Source: Flavobacteriales bacterium
GTDB lineage: Bacteria; Bacteroidota; Bacteroidia; Flavobacteriales_D; Crocinitomicaceae
Direction of reading: 5' to 3'
Assembly (NCBI GenBank): GCA_947447525.1
Contig: CANFJL010000001.1
Location: forward strand, 62,001-126,000
Length of the DNA: 64,000 bases
A model generated the notes under the pieces. The model made no database searches and had not been told where the DNA came from. It saw nothing but the letters and a program-made list of their open reading frames with translations. Below, one piece after another: positions 54,401-64,000 of this stretch. The stretch's first letter is position 1. The number at the start of each line of letters is the position of its first letter. The position numbers were made by a program, and so were the translations under genes.

Positions 54401-54596
54401 AAATCAATCCAAAGCACAAATAAACCAGTAAAAGCGTAAACCATGTTGCATTATAAACAAAGATTCTTGCCGTTTGAATGCCATAAATTGACTCTAAAAA
54501 AGTTGCTGTTCCAATTGCAATCAGAAAAACAAAGAGTCCCATTGCAATATAGCGCATTGCAAATATTTGTTTAAAAAGGCGATCCATCATATCCAA
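51396..54596 (-). CDS. ccsBA: Cytochrome c synthase CcsBA (fused ResB and CcsA)
   Basis: 1066 residues. The N-terminal part (~1-480) has membrane helices and a large periplasmic domain like ResB/CcsB (FLIAIGTATFLESIYG, DYSGFRFFQSSYD). A central soluble stretch (~500-720) contains GKTYNDYNAVQ. The C-terminal ~330 residues are CcsA/CcmC-like with about eight helices and the tryptophan-rich haem motif WGRYWGWDPKETW (~945-960). External histidines lie in GHAPWSNGYEA and LMIHVAIITG. It carries and attaches haem to periplasmic c-type cytochromes. Fusion of both halves is common in Bacteroidota and epsilon-proteobacteria. It is divergent from the esterase gene. Confidence 0.93.
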   Translation of the reverse strand: MDMMDRLFKQIFAMRYIAMGLFVFLIAIGTATFLESIYGIQTARIFVYNATWFTLLLVYLCFGLISNIIKYRMWQKEKIAMFSFHLAFLIIMIGAAITRYYGYEGQMIIREGTAVDYILTGDPHLLVYASDGKKDQTEVYTHFMSPVANNNFEHEMAFGNKVIEINYVDFKSRAIDTVIIDKEEKGAVLDIVVGGMKSNYVGEKEIFMAGSIPIAYNAELNQSGVKIKKNGRDFLIKTNIPLRYLAMTEMQKARQTGAAIPDSAYTQVALNRWEPLKTRTLYQSGQEQFVVKQVIQHASKTLYETGIKNKGADYLTVEVKYGKKSKIVQLEGGMGVLPEPKRISFDGLLVQLEYGAIRMPLPFAVGCKSFTLKTYPGSESPSSFESEIRIIDKKKNYTSDRKVFMNNVTDYSGFRFFQSSYDLDNPQTPENEEGTRLSVNHDWLGTNITYLGYLLMGIGMVLSLFSRTGRFKDLNNKLNILKSQREKIGIFIALFTLSFTGYAQEHNHTSESKTNAIYRIINKEHSEELASLLIQNYEGRIVPFHSLCDELLRKVHGGKTYNDYNAVQTVISMHMYPNHWMNEKVISIPSALRERLKLEPYASTIDLTSKDGNFKWLKEYKVAHQKLESKRDEFDKKLIILIDRFEVMNLIFTWQYMRIIPKTGDKNNKWFIPMDMELMKVDSVSSPQTLQYLSAIDQAAKTGSYGAAQDLLIQIKKFQRTAGAAVVPSEGKVKIEISYNKMEIFKNTWKVYLYSGIFLLLIFYLSVFFKIGSKITKTIAVIRKAFFYLLLLIFIYHGAGLGMRWYISGHAPWSNGYEAVIFIAWVTMLAGFLFSKKNEIVLPGTAILAAMMIIVSEMNLLNPQITPLVPVLKSYWLMIHVAIITGSYGFLGLACILGLLNLVLYIFRGDTNGKVVTRNISELTYISEMTMTIGVFMLTVGTFLGGVWANESWGRYWGWDPKETWALVSVLVYAIILHLRYIPGLKSKFVFNVVSFWGYSAILFTFFGVNFMLVGLHSYAQGDGLGKFPLWLTLLIIFFVLFTALAAIMNYIYNSKNSSNKAPLEA

Positions 54597-54607
54597 TTTT
54601 TATAGTG

Positions 54608-54615
54608 CAAAAATA
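54608..54615 (-). promoter_or_regulatory. -7 promoter element TATTTTTG of ccsBA
   Basis: The complement of 54608-54615 reads TATTTTTG, a TAnnTTTG match ending 11 bases before the ccsBA ATG. The -33 element is not obvious. Together with the esterase promoter at 54620-54649 it forms a compact divergent promoter pair. Confidence 0.45.
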
Positions 54616-54619
54616 AGCA

Positions 54620-54649
54620 TTGCAATGGGGATAAAAGGAATTATATTTG
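54620..54649 (+). promoter_or_regulatory. Promoter of the secreted esterase gene
   Basis: TTG (54620-54622), exactly 19 bases, then TATATTTG (54642-54649). The -7 element is a full match and the -33 lacks one T. The start should fall near 54656, ~19 bases before the ATG. Confidence 0.6.
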
Positions 54650-54674
54650 TTTTTTATAGTTTATTGGCCTGAAA

Positions 54675-55610
54675 ATGACACCGTATTTTTTAAGTTTCTA
54701 TTTCTTTATTTTTTTCATCAATGGATTGATGGGACAAATCTTAAAAATCGACTCTGTTCGTATGCAAAATACACAGGTTAGATCTGGAACTTTGCGCACT
54801 TTCCAAGCTCAAAAAAATGGAAGTACAAGAAATGTCGACATTTGGTTTCCTGAAGAATATTCAAGTGTACAGAATTATGATGTTGTATATATGCATGATG
54901 GTCAAATGCTTTTTGATTCTGCCGCAACTTGGAATCATCAAGAATGGCGCGTAGATGAGGTCTCAAGCAGTTTAATTCAGGATAAAAAAGTTCAAGGCTT
55001 TATCGTTGTTGGAATTTGGAATGACCCTGTTAATAGGTATGCAGAGTTTTTTCCTGAAGCGATTTATTCTCATTTAGACACTTCATTTTCAGGCTTTTTT
55101 AAGCGAAATTTATGGAACGAAAAGTTAAGAGCTGATTCTTATCTTCAATGGATTGTAGATACCCTCATACCCTCTGTTCAGAAAGAAGTATCGTGTAAAG
55201 AAGGCATGCAACATACTTTTATGATGGGTTCGAGTATGGGAGCTGTGATTTCTTTGTATGGAATGTGTGAATATCCAGATGTTTTCGGAGGCGTTGCTTG
55301 CTTATCATTCCATGGTCCCATGGTGAATAGCAATATGCTTCAAGAGAATCACTTAAATAAAATTATGATTCCGTTTGTCAATTATCTAAAGCTTAAGCTT
55401 CCATCTCAGCGTGATCACTTTATATACATAGATCGTGGGGGAAAAGATTTGGACAGTTGGTATCCACCTTACCATAAAGTCTTATTGAATTATTTATCAA
55501 AAAAGTACAATAATCGTCACTTGGTTTCAAAAGTTTTCGAAGAGTCTGGTCACAATGAAAAGGATTGGTCCAAGCGTTTGTCTATTCCACTGGGTTATTT
55601 ATTGAGGTAA
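54675..55610 (+). CDS. Secreted esterase of the enterochelin-esterase/EstD type
   Basis: 311 residues with a signal peptide (MTPYFLSFYFFIFFINGLMG-Q). The alpha/beta-hydrolase fold shows VDIWFPEEY, YDVVYMHDGQMLFD (oxyanion region, ~75-88), nucleophile serine in MMGSSMGAVIS (~185-190), a probable acid in FIYIDRGGKDLD and the histidine in FEESGHNEKDW. This is PF00756 (esterase D / Fes-like). The substrate is not known; deacylation of carbohydrates or iron-chelate hydrolysis are the common roles. It is monocistronic, divergent from ccsBA and convergent with groEL. Confidence 0.88.
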   Translation: MTPYFLSFYFFIFFINGLMGQILKIDSVRMQNTQVRSGTLRTFQAQKNGSTRNVDIWFPEEYSSVQNYDVVYMHDGQMLFDSAATWNHQEWRVDEVSSSLIQDKKVQGFIVVGIWNDPVNRYAEFFPEAIYSHLDTSFSGFFKRNLWNEKLRADSYLQWIVDTLIPSVQKEVSCKEGMQHTFMMGSSMGAVISLYGMCEYPDVFGGVACLSFHGPMVNSNMLQENHLNKIMIPFVNYLKLKLPSQRDHFIYIDRGGKDLDSWYPPYHKVLLNYLSKKYNNRHLVSKVFEESGHNEKDWSKRLSIPLGYLLR

Positions 55611-55616
55611 ATAGCT

Positions 55617-55646
55617 AAAAAAAAACCACCGATCATAGATCGATGG
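55617..55646 (-). terminator. Terminator of groES-groEL (also behind the esterase gene)
   Basis: CCACCGATC (55626-55634) pairs with GATCGATGG (55638-55646), with one A-C mismatch. On the - strand nine T follow (complement of 55617-55625). On the + strand the stem is followed by CTCTTTATA, a weaker T-rich end. Confidence 0.72.
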
Positions 55647-55704
55647 CTCTTTATATAGTGCCGTCTCTAACTATCCGATCGGATCGGGAAGGAAGAAACG
55701 AGAA

Positions 55705-55720
55705 AGGGCTCGAAAGCCCT
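55705..55720 (-). terminator. Short UUCG hairpin directly behind groEL
   Basis: On the - strand AGGGCT-TTCG-AGCCCT forms a 6-bp stem with a UUCG loop 6 bases after the groEL stop, followed by TTTCTCGTTTC. It may be a first-stage terminator or protect the mRNA 3' end before the stronger hairpin at 55617-55646. Confidence 0.5.
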
Positions 55721-55726
55721 ATAGTC

Positions 55727-57651
<1,925 letters not shown>

Positions 57652-57740
57652 ATATAATTATTTATTCTTTAGTGAATTGGAAACAACGAATTTTGTACCA
57701 AATTAATTCGTACGACAAAAATGCATCTTTTTAACTTGAC

Positions 57741-57780
57741 TTAAAATAAAAATGTCAGTATGCGTGACATACTGACATTT
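57741..57780 (-). terminator. 13-bp hairpin terminator of the miaB-secG operon
   Basis: AAATGTCAGTATG (57750-57762) pairs perfectly with CATACTGACATTT (57768-57780) around CGTGA. Read on the - strand, TTTTTATTTTAAG follows. It lies 36 bases after the secG stop and before the groES start region. Confidence 0.82.
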
Positions 57781-57815
57781 AAAATACTTGTTATGTCAAG
57801 GAAAATTGTGTTGGA

Positions 57816-58136
57816 TTATTTTTTCCCTCCGTTATTCTGATCTTGTGGATTCTGACCTTGTGGATTTTTTTCTTGACCTTGTTGTGTTCCTTGTTTTTGC
57901 GTATCAACAATTGCTTTTGGTTGACGCATGGTAATCACAATACTTGCAACTACAATTATTCCTGCTAAAGACCAGGTCAGTTTATCTATAAATTCATTTG
58001 TTTTTTTTACACCACCCAATTGAGAAGCGGATCCAAAGTCTGTACTTAATCCTCCACCCTTAGGGTTTTGAACAAAAATCACTAAGGTTAACAATACACT
58101 AGCGATGATAATTAAAATTGATAACAGGATGTCCAT
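57816..58136 (-). CDS. secG: Protein-export channel subunit SecG
   Basis: 106 residues with two membrane helices (~3-20 and ~52-68). Between them runs the SecG signature VQNPKGGGLSTDFGSASQLGG (in part). The tail is a hydrophilic Gln/Asn/Pro-rich extension (KQGTQQGQEKNPQGQNPQDQ), longer than in E. coli SecG's usual end and common in Bacteroidota. It supports SecYE translocation. It begins 3 bases after the upstream TPR-like gene. Confidence 0.95.
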   Translation of the reverse strand: MDILLSILIIIASVLLTLVIFVQNPKGGGLSTDFGSASQLGGVKKTNEFIDKLTWSLAGIIVVASIVITMRQPKAIVDTQKQGTQQGQEKNPQGQNPQDQNNGGKK

Positions 58137-58139
58137 CTT

Positions 58140-58970
58140 CTATTTATTTAGGTTTTTTGTAATATTTCTTATTTGGGATGCAAAGAAACTCTTTTTTTCG
58201 GGAAATATCAAAATTAATTGCTCGTAAACTGATATTGCCTTAGGATAATTTCCTTGAAGGACAAATATTTTAGCTAATGTTTCACTAACTGGAGTGCGAT
58301 TTTCATCAATACTCTCTTTTGCTTTTTTAATTGGAGAGAAAAATTCTCGTTTCGGTTTTTCAACAAGATCAAGCGAAGGTTTTTTTATTTCCACTGTGTT
58401 CCCAGATGTAATACTTCCAGAATTTAACCATTCTAGGAATGATTTTTCTTTCGAAATATCTATACTATTGATTTCAACTTCTTCTGTTGTTTGATTTTTG
58501 GTTATCTCTTCCTCAATTTTTTCCTTTTTGAGGAGAAGTACCTCATCTTCTAAAAGTTCTTTTGTGAATTGGGCGGCTGCTACACTGGTATTGATTAAGG
58601 TTGAAATGGCATCTTCAGTTTCAATTTCTGTCTTGGATGGAATGATTGTTTCAATTATTTGCTCCTCAAATGTCTCTACTTCTGCTGAAGTTGCTTCTTC
58701 CTCCTTTTCTTCTATTGTTTCTATTGCCTCTTCAATGGGCTCTTTTAATAATTGATAAAGAATAAATCGATTCGAAATTTTGAAAGCATGTTGTCGTAAT
58801 TCTTCTTCTAACTGAATATGACCATTGGCCTTTAATCCTTTTAAATAGGTCAGCGCAAAAGACGAAGCATAAGGATAAATGGAAATCAATTCTTTAAATT
58901 CTAAAGTCAATTTATCGTCAAGTGTTTCACTCGAGAAAAGGTGTAAATTGATGTTGGATTTATTCAGCAT
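58140..58970 (-). CDS. Hypothetical protein with C-terminal TPR-like helices
   Basis: 276 residues from ATG 58970 ([12 protein letters not shown]), which shares one base with the lptE stop; a TTG at 58976 is the only earlier option. The N-terminal ~80 residues are helical ([20 protein letters not shown]). A long Glu/Ile/Thr-rich linker (~85-180) follows. Residues ~200-276 ([27 protein letters not shown], in part) form one TPR unit. No signal peptide, so cytoplasmic. It lies between lptE and secG in one operon, an arrangement I have seen in other Bacteroidota. Function unknown. Confidence 0.75.
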   Translation of the reverse strand: MLNKSNINLHLFSSETLDDKLTLEFKELISIYPYASSFALTYLKGLKANGHIQLEEELRQHAFKISNRFILYQLLKEPIEEAIETIEEKEEEATSAEVETFEEQIIETIIPSKTEIETEDAISTLINTSVAAAQFTKELLEDEVLLLKKEKIEEEITKNQTTEEVEINSIDISKEKSFLEWLNSGSITSGNTVEIKKPSLDLVEKPKREFFSPIKKAKESIDENRTPVSETLAKIFVLQGNYPKAISVYEQLILIFPEKKSFFASQIRNITKNLNK

Positions 58971-59479
58971 TACCAATTACTCATTAATTTATTAATCACA
59001 TCTTGAACCACTTGTTCACTTATGGTATTCAACAACTCAGCTTCAACCTCTGATAAATTTGTTTTTGAATCAAAATCAGCAAATCTTGTACTGTTCAGTG
59101 TAAAGGTTTCTTCTTTTGGTTGGTCTGCATTTATTGTAAATAATATACTTATCGTTAATCTATTTTTGGAAGCATTGTCACCGCTTTGTATTGCAATCGG
59201 ATTAACTTGGTAGCTATTGATAACTCCTTCAATCTTAAGTTCTGCCAGTTCTTTTTTAGTAGCTAAACTTAGGCGGGTATTGTTTTGAATTCCATCTTTA
59301 ATTCTTTCAGACATTTGTGCACCAAAATATAATGGACAATTGGGGGCGTTTATATTCAAAGTAGTTAAATGAAATGATTGCCATTCTGAGGGCATTCCAC
59401 CAGTGTCTTTAAATCCAACACTACTTGGCCAGCAAGAAGTTAGCATTGAAATCAAACCTAAAACAATTAGATGCTTCAT
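58970..59479 (-). CDS. lptE: LPS-assembly lipoprotein LptE-like
   Basis: 169 residues; lipobox MLTSC (C16) then [12 protein letters not shown]. The mature domain is the alpha/beta LptE/RlpB type: [53 protein letters not shown] and [12 protein letters not shown]. It plugs the LptD barrel during LPS insertion. The stop overlaps the next gene by one base and the start overlaps the sigma-54 regulator by 4 bases, so it is translated within the operon. Confidence 0.88.
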   Translation of the reverse strand: MKHLIVLGLISMLTSCWPSSVGFKDTGGMPSEWQSFHLTTLNINAPNCPLYFGAQMSERIKDGIQNNTRLSLATKKELAELKIEGVINSYQVNPIAIQSGDNASKNRLTISILFTINADQPKEETFTLNSTRFADFDSKTNLSEVEAELLNTISEQVVQDVINKLMSNW

Positions 59480-60717
59480 AAATCTATGAGATTATATTCT
59501 TTAATCTTTCTGTATAAAGTGCGTTCAGAAATACCTAATTCACTTGCGGCATATTTTCTTTTTCCTCTATGTTTGTCCAGTGCTTTTTGAATTAGTTCTT
59601 TTTCTCTATCTTCTAAAGATAAGGATTCTTCAAACTCCACATGTGATTCGAAGGTATCATTGTTATGGATAAATCCAATATTAGGATCACTTTTTCCTAC
59701 AGGAAGGATTCTTGATGAATGCGGTATAGGTTCATTAACATCTGAATACAGTCGATTAACAAGGTCTACTTGGTCAGAATTAAGATTTACATTTCCACCT
59801 TGCGAAAGTAATTCTACCACTAATTTTTTTAATTCCGTTAGATCCTTCTTCATTTCGAAGAGAAATTTGTACATAATTTCCCTTTCAGAAAAGGATTCAT
59901 TGCTCTCCTCTTTAATTAACATGGGTGATTTCTCGCTCACTTTAGGTAAATAACTTGCAAGTAAATGGGCGTTAATCTCTCTTGTTGTTTCTATTACGGA
60001 TAGTTGTTCAACCAAATTTTTTAATTGCCTGATGTTCCCTGGCCAAGCGTAATGAATTAATACTGCTACAGCATCATCGGTTAATTTTATTGCAGGCATT
60101 CTGTATTTATCTGCAAAATCTAAAGCGAACTTTCTGAATAGTAAATGAATATCTTCGTTCCGCTCCCGCAAAGCTGGCAATTGAATAGGAACAGTACTCA
60201 ATCTGTAATATAAATCTTCTCTGAATTTCCCACTACTGATCGCCGCTTGCATATTTTCATTGGTAGCGGCAACAACTCTCACATTTGTTTTGATTGCTTT
60301 TGAAGCACCCACTCTGATAAATTCTCCTGTTTCCAGAACCCTCAATAAACGCACTTGTGTTTGCATGGGTAACTCAGCAATTTCATCAAGAAATATCGTG
60401 CCTCCATTAGCCACTTCAAAATATCCTTGGCGACTGCCATTGGCTCCAGTAAAAGACCCTTTTTCATGACCAAAAAGCTCTGAATCAATGGTTCCTTCAG
60501 GAATTGCTCCACAATTTACAGCAATATATTCACCGTGTTTCCGGGCACTTAAATGATGAATAACCTGAGGGATAATTTCTTTTCCTGTACCGCTTTCACC
60601 TGTAACCAAAACCGAGATGTCTGTAGGGGCAACTTGTATGGCAACTTCAATTGACCTGTCCAAAGCTGGAGCATTTCCAATTATTCCAAAACGTTGTTTG
60701 ACCTGTTGAATGTTCAT
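59476..60717 (-). CDS. Sigma-54-interacting AAA+ transcription activator without receiver domain
   Basis: 413 residues. The AAA+ domain starts almost at the N-terminus: Walker A GESGTGKE (40-47), the sigma-54-contacting loop GSFTGA (87-92), and Walker B FLDEIAELP (~109-117), followed by an R-finger region. Residues ~255-365 are a linker with coiled-coil character (FEMKKDLTELKKLVVELL). The C-terminus is a Fis-type helix-turn-helix (ELIQKALDKHRGKRKYAASEL, RTLYRKIKEYNL; in part). There is no REC, GAF or PAS input domain, so activity is likely set by expression or a partner. The loop reads GSFTGA rather than GAFTGA. It overlaps lptE by 4 bases and follows miaB by 6. Confidence 0.92.
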   Translation of the reverse strand: MNIQQVKQRFGIIGNAPALDRSIEVAIQVAPTDISVLVTGESGTGKEIIPQVIHHLSARKHGEYIAVNCGAIPEGTIDSELFGHEKGSFTGANGSRQGYFEVANGGTIFLDEIAELPMQTQVRLLRVLETGEFIRVGASKAIKTNVRVVAATNENMQAAISSGKFREDLYYRLSTVPIQLPALRERNEDIHLLFRKFALDFADKYRMPAIKLTDDAVAVLIHYAWPGNIRQLKNLVEQLSVIETTREINAHLLASYLPKVSEKSPMLIKEESNESFSEREIMYKFLFEMKKDLTELKKLVVELLSQGGNVNLNSDQVDLVNRLYSDVNEPIPHSSRILPVGKSDPNIGFIHNNDTFESHVEFEESLSLEDREKELIQKALDKHRGKRKYAASELGISERTLYRKIKEYNLIDL

Positions 60718-60723
60718 GTTTCT

Positions 60724-62163
60724 TTATTTACTGCTGCTTACAATTTCACCAAAAAGGGTTGCAGAGGTGCATTCTAATATTTTAACCATCACATATTGTC
60801 CTTTTGAATAATTTTCTTTTGGAAAAATTACCATTGCATTGCGACTCGTTCGTCCGCACAAATGATCTTCTGATCTTTTCGATGGTCCTTCAATCAACAC
60901 TTTCTCCATTTTGCCGAGTTGATTTTGATTTGAAATCAATCCTTGAGCTTGTTGTTTAGCAATAATTTCTTCCAAACGTCGCCCCTTAACTTCTGGAAGG
61001 ACATTATCTTGAAACCTTCTTTCTGCGAGTGTTTTTGGACGTTCAGAATACTTAAACATATAAGCATAGTCATATTGAACCAAATCCATTAAGCTTAAAG
61101 TATCTTGATGTTCTTCCTCTGTTTCATCGCAAAATCCAGTAATGATGTCTGTTGAGATGGCGCAATCTGGAAGTATATTTCTTATGGCCGCTATTCTATC
61201 TAAATACCATTCTCTCGTATAGGCTCTATTCATCCTGGCAAGCACCTCTGTGTTCCCCGATTGAACTGGAAGATGAATGTAATTACATATATTTTCATAT
61301 TTTGCCATCGTTTCAATAACATCATTGGTCATGTCTTTCGGATGTGAAGTACTGAAACGAACGCGTAAATCTGGATTTACTTCAGCTACAAGTGCCAATA
61401 ACTGCGCGAAATTGGTGGTAGCTTCATGCTCATTTTTTATTTCTCCTTTTGCACTGATATTCCAACGATAACTGTCTACATTTTGTCCAAGTAGCGTTAC
61501 TTCTCTGTATCCTGCATTAAATAAATCTTTACACTCATCAACTATAGTCTTGGGATCCCTTGAACGTTCTCTACCCCTTGTGAAAGGCACTACACAAAAC
61601 GAACACATATTATCACATCCTCTAGTTATAGTAACGAAAGCTGCGATTCCTCCTTGATCAAGACGAACAGGAGAAATGTCTGCATAGGTTTCATCTCTTG
61701 ATAATAATACGTTTACAGCTTTTTGCCCAGTTCCCACTTCCTCAATCAAATTTGGTAAATCACGGTAGGAATCTGGACCAGCAACTAGATCAACTAGTTT
61801 TTCTTCTTCAAGTAATGATTTTTTAAGGCGCTCTGCCATGCAACCCAATATTCCAACCACTAAAGCTGGGTTTTTGTCTTTCCTTCTTTTAAATTCTGTT
61901 AAACGATTCCTAACTTTAGTTTCTGCATTTTCTCTGATAGAACAAGTGTTGATGAATACAACATCTGCTTCATCCGCATCTCTTGTAGTTTCATACCCTT
62001 CTTTTAAAAGAATTGACGCAACTACTTCACTATCCGAAAAGTTCATTTGACAACCGTAACTTTCTAAATATAATTTTTTTGTGGACCTATTCACTAGCGT
62101 ATTTGCTATGATAGTCGCTTCTCCTTGACGATTTTCATCGTGTATATCTCCTTCTAATTTCAT
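60724..62163 (-). CDS. miaB: tRNA-2-methylthio-N6-dimethylallyladenosine synthase MiaB
   Basis: 479 residues. The N-terminal UPF0004 domain holds three cluster cysteines in [19 protein letters not shown] and [10 protein letters not shown]. The radical-SAM domain has the [20 protein letters not shown] signature (CxxxCxxC), and a TRAM domain ends the protein (~410-479). It methylthiolates A37 of tRNAs reading UNN codons. It is the first gene of the operon, with a perfect TTTG-N19-TAATTTTG promoter 23 bases before the ATG. Confidence 0.96.
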   Translation of the reverse strand: MKLEGDIHDENRQGEATIIANTLVNRSTKKLYLESYGCQMNFSDSEVVASILLKEGYETTRDADEADVVFINTCSIRENAETKVRNRLTEFKRRKDKNPALVVGILGCMAERLKKSLLEEEKLVDLVAGPDSYRDLPNLIEEVGTGQKAVNVLLSRDETYADISPVRLDQGGIAAFVTITRGCDNMCSFCVVPFTRGRERSRDPKTIVDECKDLFNAGYREVTLLGQNVDSYRWNISAKGEIKNEHEATTNFAQLLALVAEVNPDLRVRFSTSHPKDMTNDVIETMAKYENICNYIHLPVQSGNTEVLARMNRAYTREWYLDRIAAIRNILPDCAISTDIITGFCDETEEEHQDTLSLMDLVQYDYAYMFKYSERPKTLAERRFQDNVLPEVKGRRLEEIIAKQQAQGLISNQNQLGKMEKVLIEGPSKRSEDHLCGRTSRNAMVIFPKENYSKGQYVMVKILECTSATLFGEIVSSSK

Positions 62164-62186
62164 TGTTTTGCAGGCGTTTTCAAGTA

Positions 62187-62217
62187 CAAAATTAGTGAAA
62201 TAGAAAGTGGTGTCAAA
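62187..62217 (-). promoter_or_regulatory. Consensus promoter of the miaB-...-secG operon
   Basis: On the - strand TTTG (complement of 62214-62217) is followed by 19 bases and TAATTTTG (complement of 62187-62194). It is an exact consensus match. The -33 reads TTTTGACA, as at the susC promoter. The start is expected near 62180. Confidence 0.82.
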
Positions 62218-62363
62218 ATGTCAGCGTTAAAAAATGTCAATTTGGCTGAATATTATTTTTATTTTAATTTTTTTTATTCAAAAATTATCTTTAACCATAG
62301 GTTAAGGGAGTAGCTAAAAAAAATATCTCGAATATACAATGGTGCGTTGCATTGAATTCATAC

Positions 62364-62371
62364 TACATTTG
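62364..62371 (+). promoter_or_regulatory. -7 promoter element TACATTTG of topA
   Basis: TACATTTG matches TAnnTTTG and ends 19 bases before the topA ATG. Upstream only a TTG (62347-62349, 14-base spacer) is present. Together with the miaB promoter it makes a divergent control region of ~220 bases; the rest of that gap shows no gene. Confidence 0.5.
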
Positions 62372-62390
62372 TATCGTAAAATTGTGAATG

Positions 62391-64000
62391 ATGGCAAAAA
62401 ATCTTGTAATTGTTGAGTCCCCTGCGAAAGCTAAAACCATTGAAGGTTATTTGGGAGATCAATTCGTTGTTAAATCTAGTTATGGTCATGTTAGAGACCT
62501 GGGTAAAAAAGGTCTTTCGGTTAATATTGCCGAGAATTTTGAACCGCTATACGAGGTTACACCGGATAAAAAATCTTTAGTAGCTGAATTAAAGAAATTA
62601 GCAAAAGCAGCTGAGGTGGTATGGCTAGCAACGGACGAGGACCGCGAAGGAGAAGCTATTTCTTGGCATTTATATGAGACCTTAGAATTAGCAGGAAAAG
62701 ATACGCGAAGAATCACTTTTAATGAAATCACTAAGACTGCAATTTTAAAAGCAATTGAACATCCGAGACATATCAATAAGGAATTAGTTGATGCGCAACA
62801 AGCAAGAAGAATTTTAGATCGAATAGTTGGATTTGAACTTTCTCCGGTACTTTGGAAAAAAGTTCGACCTAGTTTGTCAGCAGGTAGGGTACAATCTGTA
62901 GCAGTTAGGTTAATTGTTGAAAAGGAAGATGAAATCGAAGCTTTTAATTCTTCAGGTTTCTATAAGGTTGTTGGAAATTTTAAAGCAGATAAAGGAAGTT
63001 TTAAAGCAGAATTGAATAAACAAATCACCAATATTGATGATGCACGCGCACTTTTAGAGAAATGCAGTGCTAGTTTCTTTTTTGTAGAACAAATACAAAA
63101 AAAGCCTGCTACTAAATCTCCCTCTGCTCCTTTTACAACCTCTACACTTCAGCAAGAAGCTAGTCTTAAGCTTGGATTTTCGGTTAGTAAAACCATGAGC
63201 GTGGCACAAAGACTTTATGAGTCTGGAAATATCACCTACATGAGAACAGATTCTATGAATTTGTCTGATACCGCTATCAATGGAACAAAAAATGAAATTA
63301 TAAATCGCTATGGTGAATCTTATTATCACTTTGCGAAATACACAACAAAATCTGCAGGTGCTCAAGAAGCTCACGAAGCGATTCGTCCAACAGATTTTTC
63401 AAAAAATGAAATTTCTGCGGATCGCGATGAAGAAAGATTGTATGAATTAATTTGGAAGCGAACTGTTGCTAGTCAAATGGCTAACGCAAGTTTGGAAAGA
63501 ACTACCATAACAGTTGGAGGTATTGATGACAACCTTCATTTTCAAGCAAAAGGTGAGGTTATTTTATTTGACGGATTTTTAAAAGTTTATCTAGCATCCA
63601 ATCTTGAAGAAATTGAAGAGGATGAAAGCGGTGTACTTCCTGCCGTTATTGAAAACGAGAAATTAATTGCAAACGAAATTAAGGCTACAGAAAGATTTAC
63701 AAGACCTCCGGCACGATACGCAGAAGCTTCTTTAGTTAAAAAACTGGAAGAGTTAGGTATCGGTAGACCTTCAACTTATGCTCCAACAATTTCCACGATC
63801 CAAAAAAGAGGTTATGTTGAGAAAAAAGAAAATGAAGGTCAATTGCGCCATTATCAAGAATTAACTCTAGTGGGTTCTGATATAGATCAAAACACTAAGT
63901 CAGAAACTACAGGAAAAGAAAAAAATCGACTTTCTCCAACAGATATTGGTGTGCTTGTCACACGTTTCCTGAATGAAAATTTTCAAAATATTTTAGATTA
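62391..64000 (+). CDS. topA: DNA topoisomerase I (type IA), 3' end outside window
   Basis: 536 residues are visible and the frame is open to the edge. ATG 62391 (MAKNLVIVESPAKAKTIEGY, in full 20 residues) is preferred; an ATG lies just before it at 62388. The TOPRIM domain has VWLATDEDREGEAISWHL, then RRILDRIVGFELSPVLW, VRPSLSAGRVQS and the active-site tyrosine Y283 in ITYMRTDSM. Later EAHEAIRPTD and GIGRPSTYAPTIS mark the core. It relaxes negative supercoils. C-terminal zinc or repeat domains, if any, lie beyond the window. Confidence 0.96.
   Translation, partial: MAKNLVIVESPAKAKTIEGYLGDQFVVKSSYGHVRDLGKKGLSVNIAENFEPLYEVTPDKKSLVAELKKLAKAAEVVWLATDEDREGEAISWHLYETLELAGKDTRRITFNEITKTAILKAIEHPRHINKELVDAQQARRILDRIVGFELSPVLWKKVRPSLSAGRVQSVAVRLIVEKEDEIEAFNSSGFYKVVGNFKADKGSFKAELNKQITNIDDARALLEKCSASFFFVEQIQKKPATKSPSAPFTTSTLQQEASLKLGFSVSKTMSVAQRLYESGNITYMRTDSMNLSDTAINGTKNEIINRYGESYYHFAKYTTKSAGAQEAHEAIRPTDFSKNEISADRDEERLYELIWKRTVASQMANASLERTTITVGGIDDNLHFQAKGEVILFDGFLKVYLASNLEEIEEDESGVLPAVIENEKLIANEIKATERFTRPPARYAEASLVKKLEELGIGRPSTYAPTISTIQKRGYVEKKENEGQLRHYQELTLVGSDIDQNTKSETTGKEKNRLSPTDIGVLVTRFLNENFQNILD

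Overview
The window is a chromosomal segment of an AT-rich member of the Bacteroidota. This rests on a SusC/SusD pair, several secreted proteins ending in a type IX secretion (T9SS) sorting domain, GLPGLI, DUF1573 and DUF2490 proteins, start codons without Shine-Dalgarno sequences, and repeated promoters of the Bacteroidota form TTTG-N17-21-TAnnTTTG. A Chitinophagia- or Sphingobacteriia-like lineage is plausible, but the genus cannot be fixed by eye. No rRNA, tRNA, insertion sequence, prophage or CRISPR array was seen. Both edges cut genes: a probable T9SS-exported alpha-amylase on the left and topA on the right.

Layout. (1) 1-10941, + strand: a starch locus. It has the tail of a probable secreted amylase, a CotH-like kinase, a SusA-like GH13 neopullulanase, a GH31 alpha-glucosidase, then SusC and SusD under their own promoter, closed by a terminator. 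(2) 10940-14578, - strand: a three-gene operon of CotH kinase, lipoprotein and DUF2490 outer-membrane protein. (3) 14646-17017, - strand: rplU-rpmA with promoter and terminator, then lnt. (4) 17133-20021: a secreted FN3 protein with a C25-like core, and a convergent EamA transporter. (5) 20022-36573: a nearly complete division and cell-wall (dcw) cluster mraZ-rsmH-ftsL-ftsI-murE-mraY-murD-(unknown)-ftsW-murG-murC-ftsQ-ftsA-ftsZ-yqeY, with overlapping genes, opened by an inverted pair of GTGGTA double boxes and closed by a strong terminator. (6) 36576-38408: the methionine-salvage genes mtnB-mtnD-mtnC.

(7) 38455-42115, - strand: two tandem paralogous T9SS cargo proteins, each followed by a terminator. 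(8) 42184-48324, - strand: polyprenyl synthase and rfbA, then a lipoprotein / outer-membrane barrel / GLPGLI set. (9) 48383-50730, + strand: ruvX, def, a TPR-like lipoprotein and a DUF1573 protein. (10) 50729-54596, - strand: a pseudouridine synthase and the fused cytochrome c synthase CcsBA, divergent from a secreted esterase. (11) 55617-62217, - strand: groES-groEL, and an operon miaB - sigma-54 activator - lptE - TPR-like protein - secG read from a consensus promoter. (12) topA starts at 62391.

The genes cover three themes. One is acquisition of starch oligosaccharides by surface T9SS and Sus machinery. Another is envelope construction: peptidoglycan, lipoprotein acylation, LPS transport, Sec and polyprenyl carriers. 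The third is core housekeeping. The points most worth a second look are the MraZ-type inverted boxes, the unrecognised gene inside the dcw cluster, the C25-like secreted protein, the CotH operon, and two promoters placed so close to ATG that the mRNAs should be leaderless.
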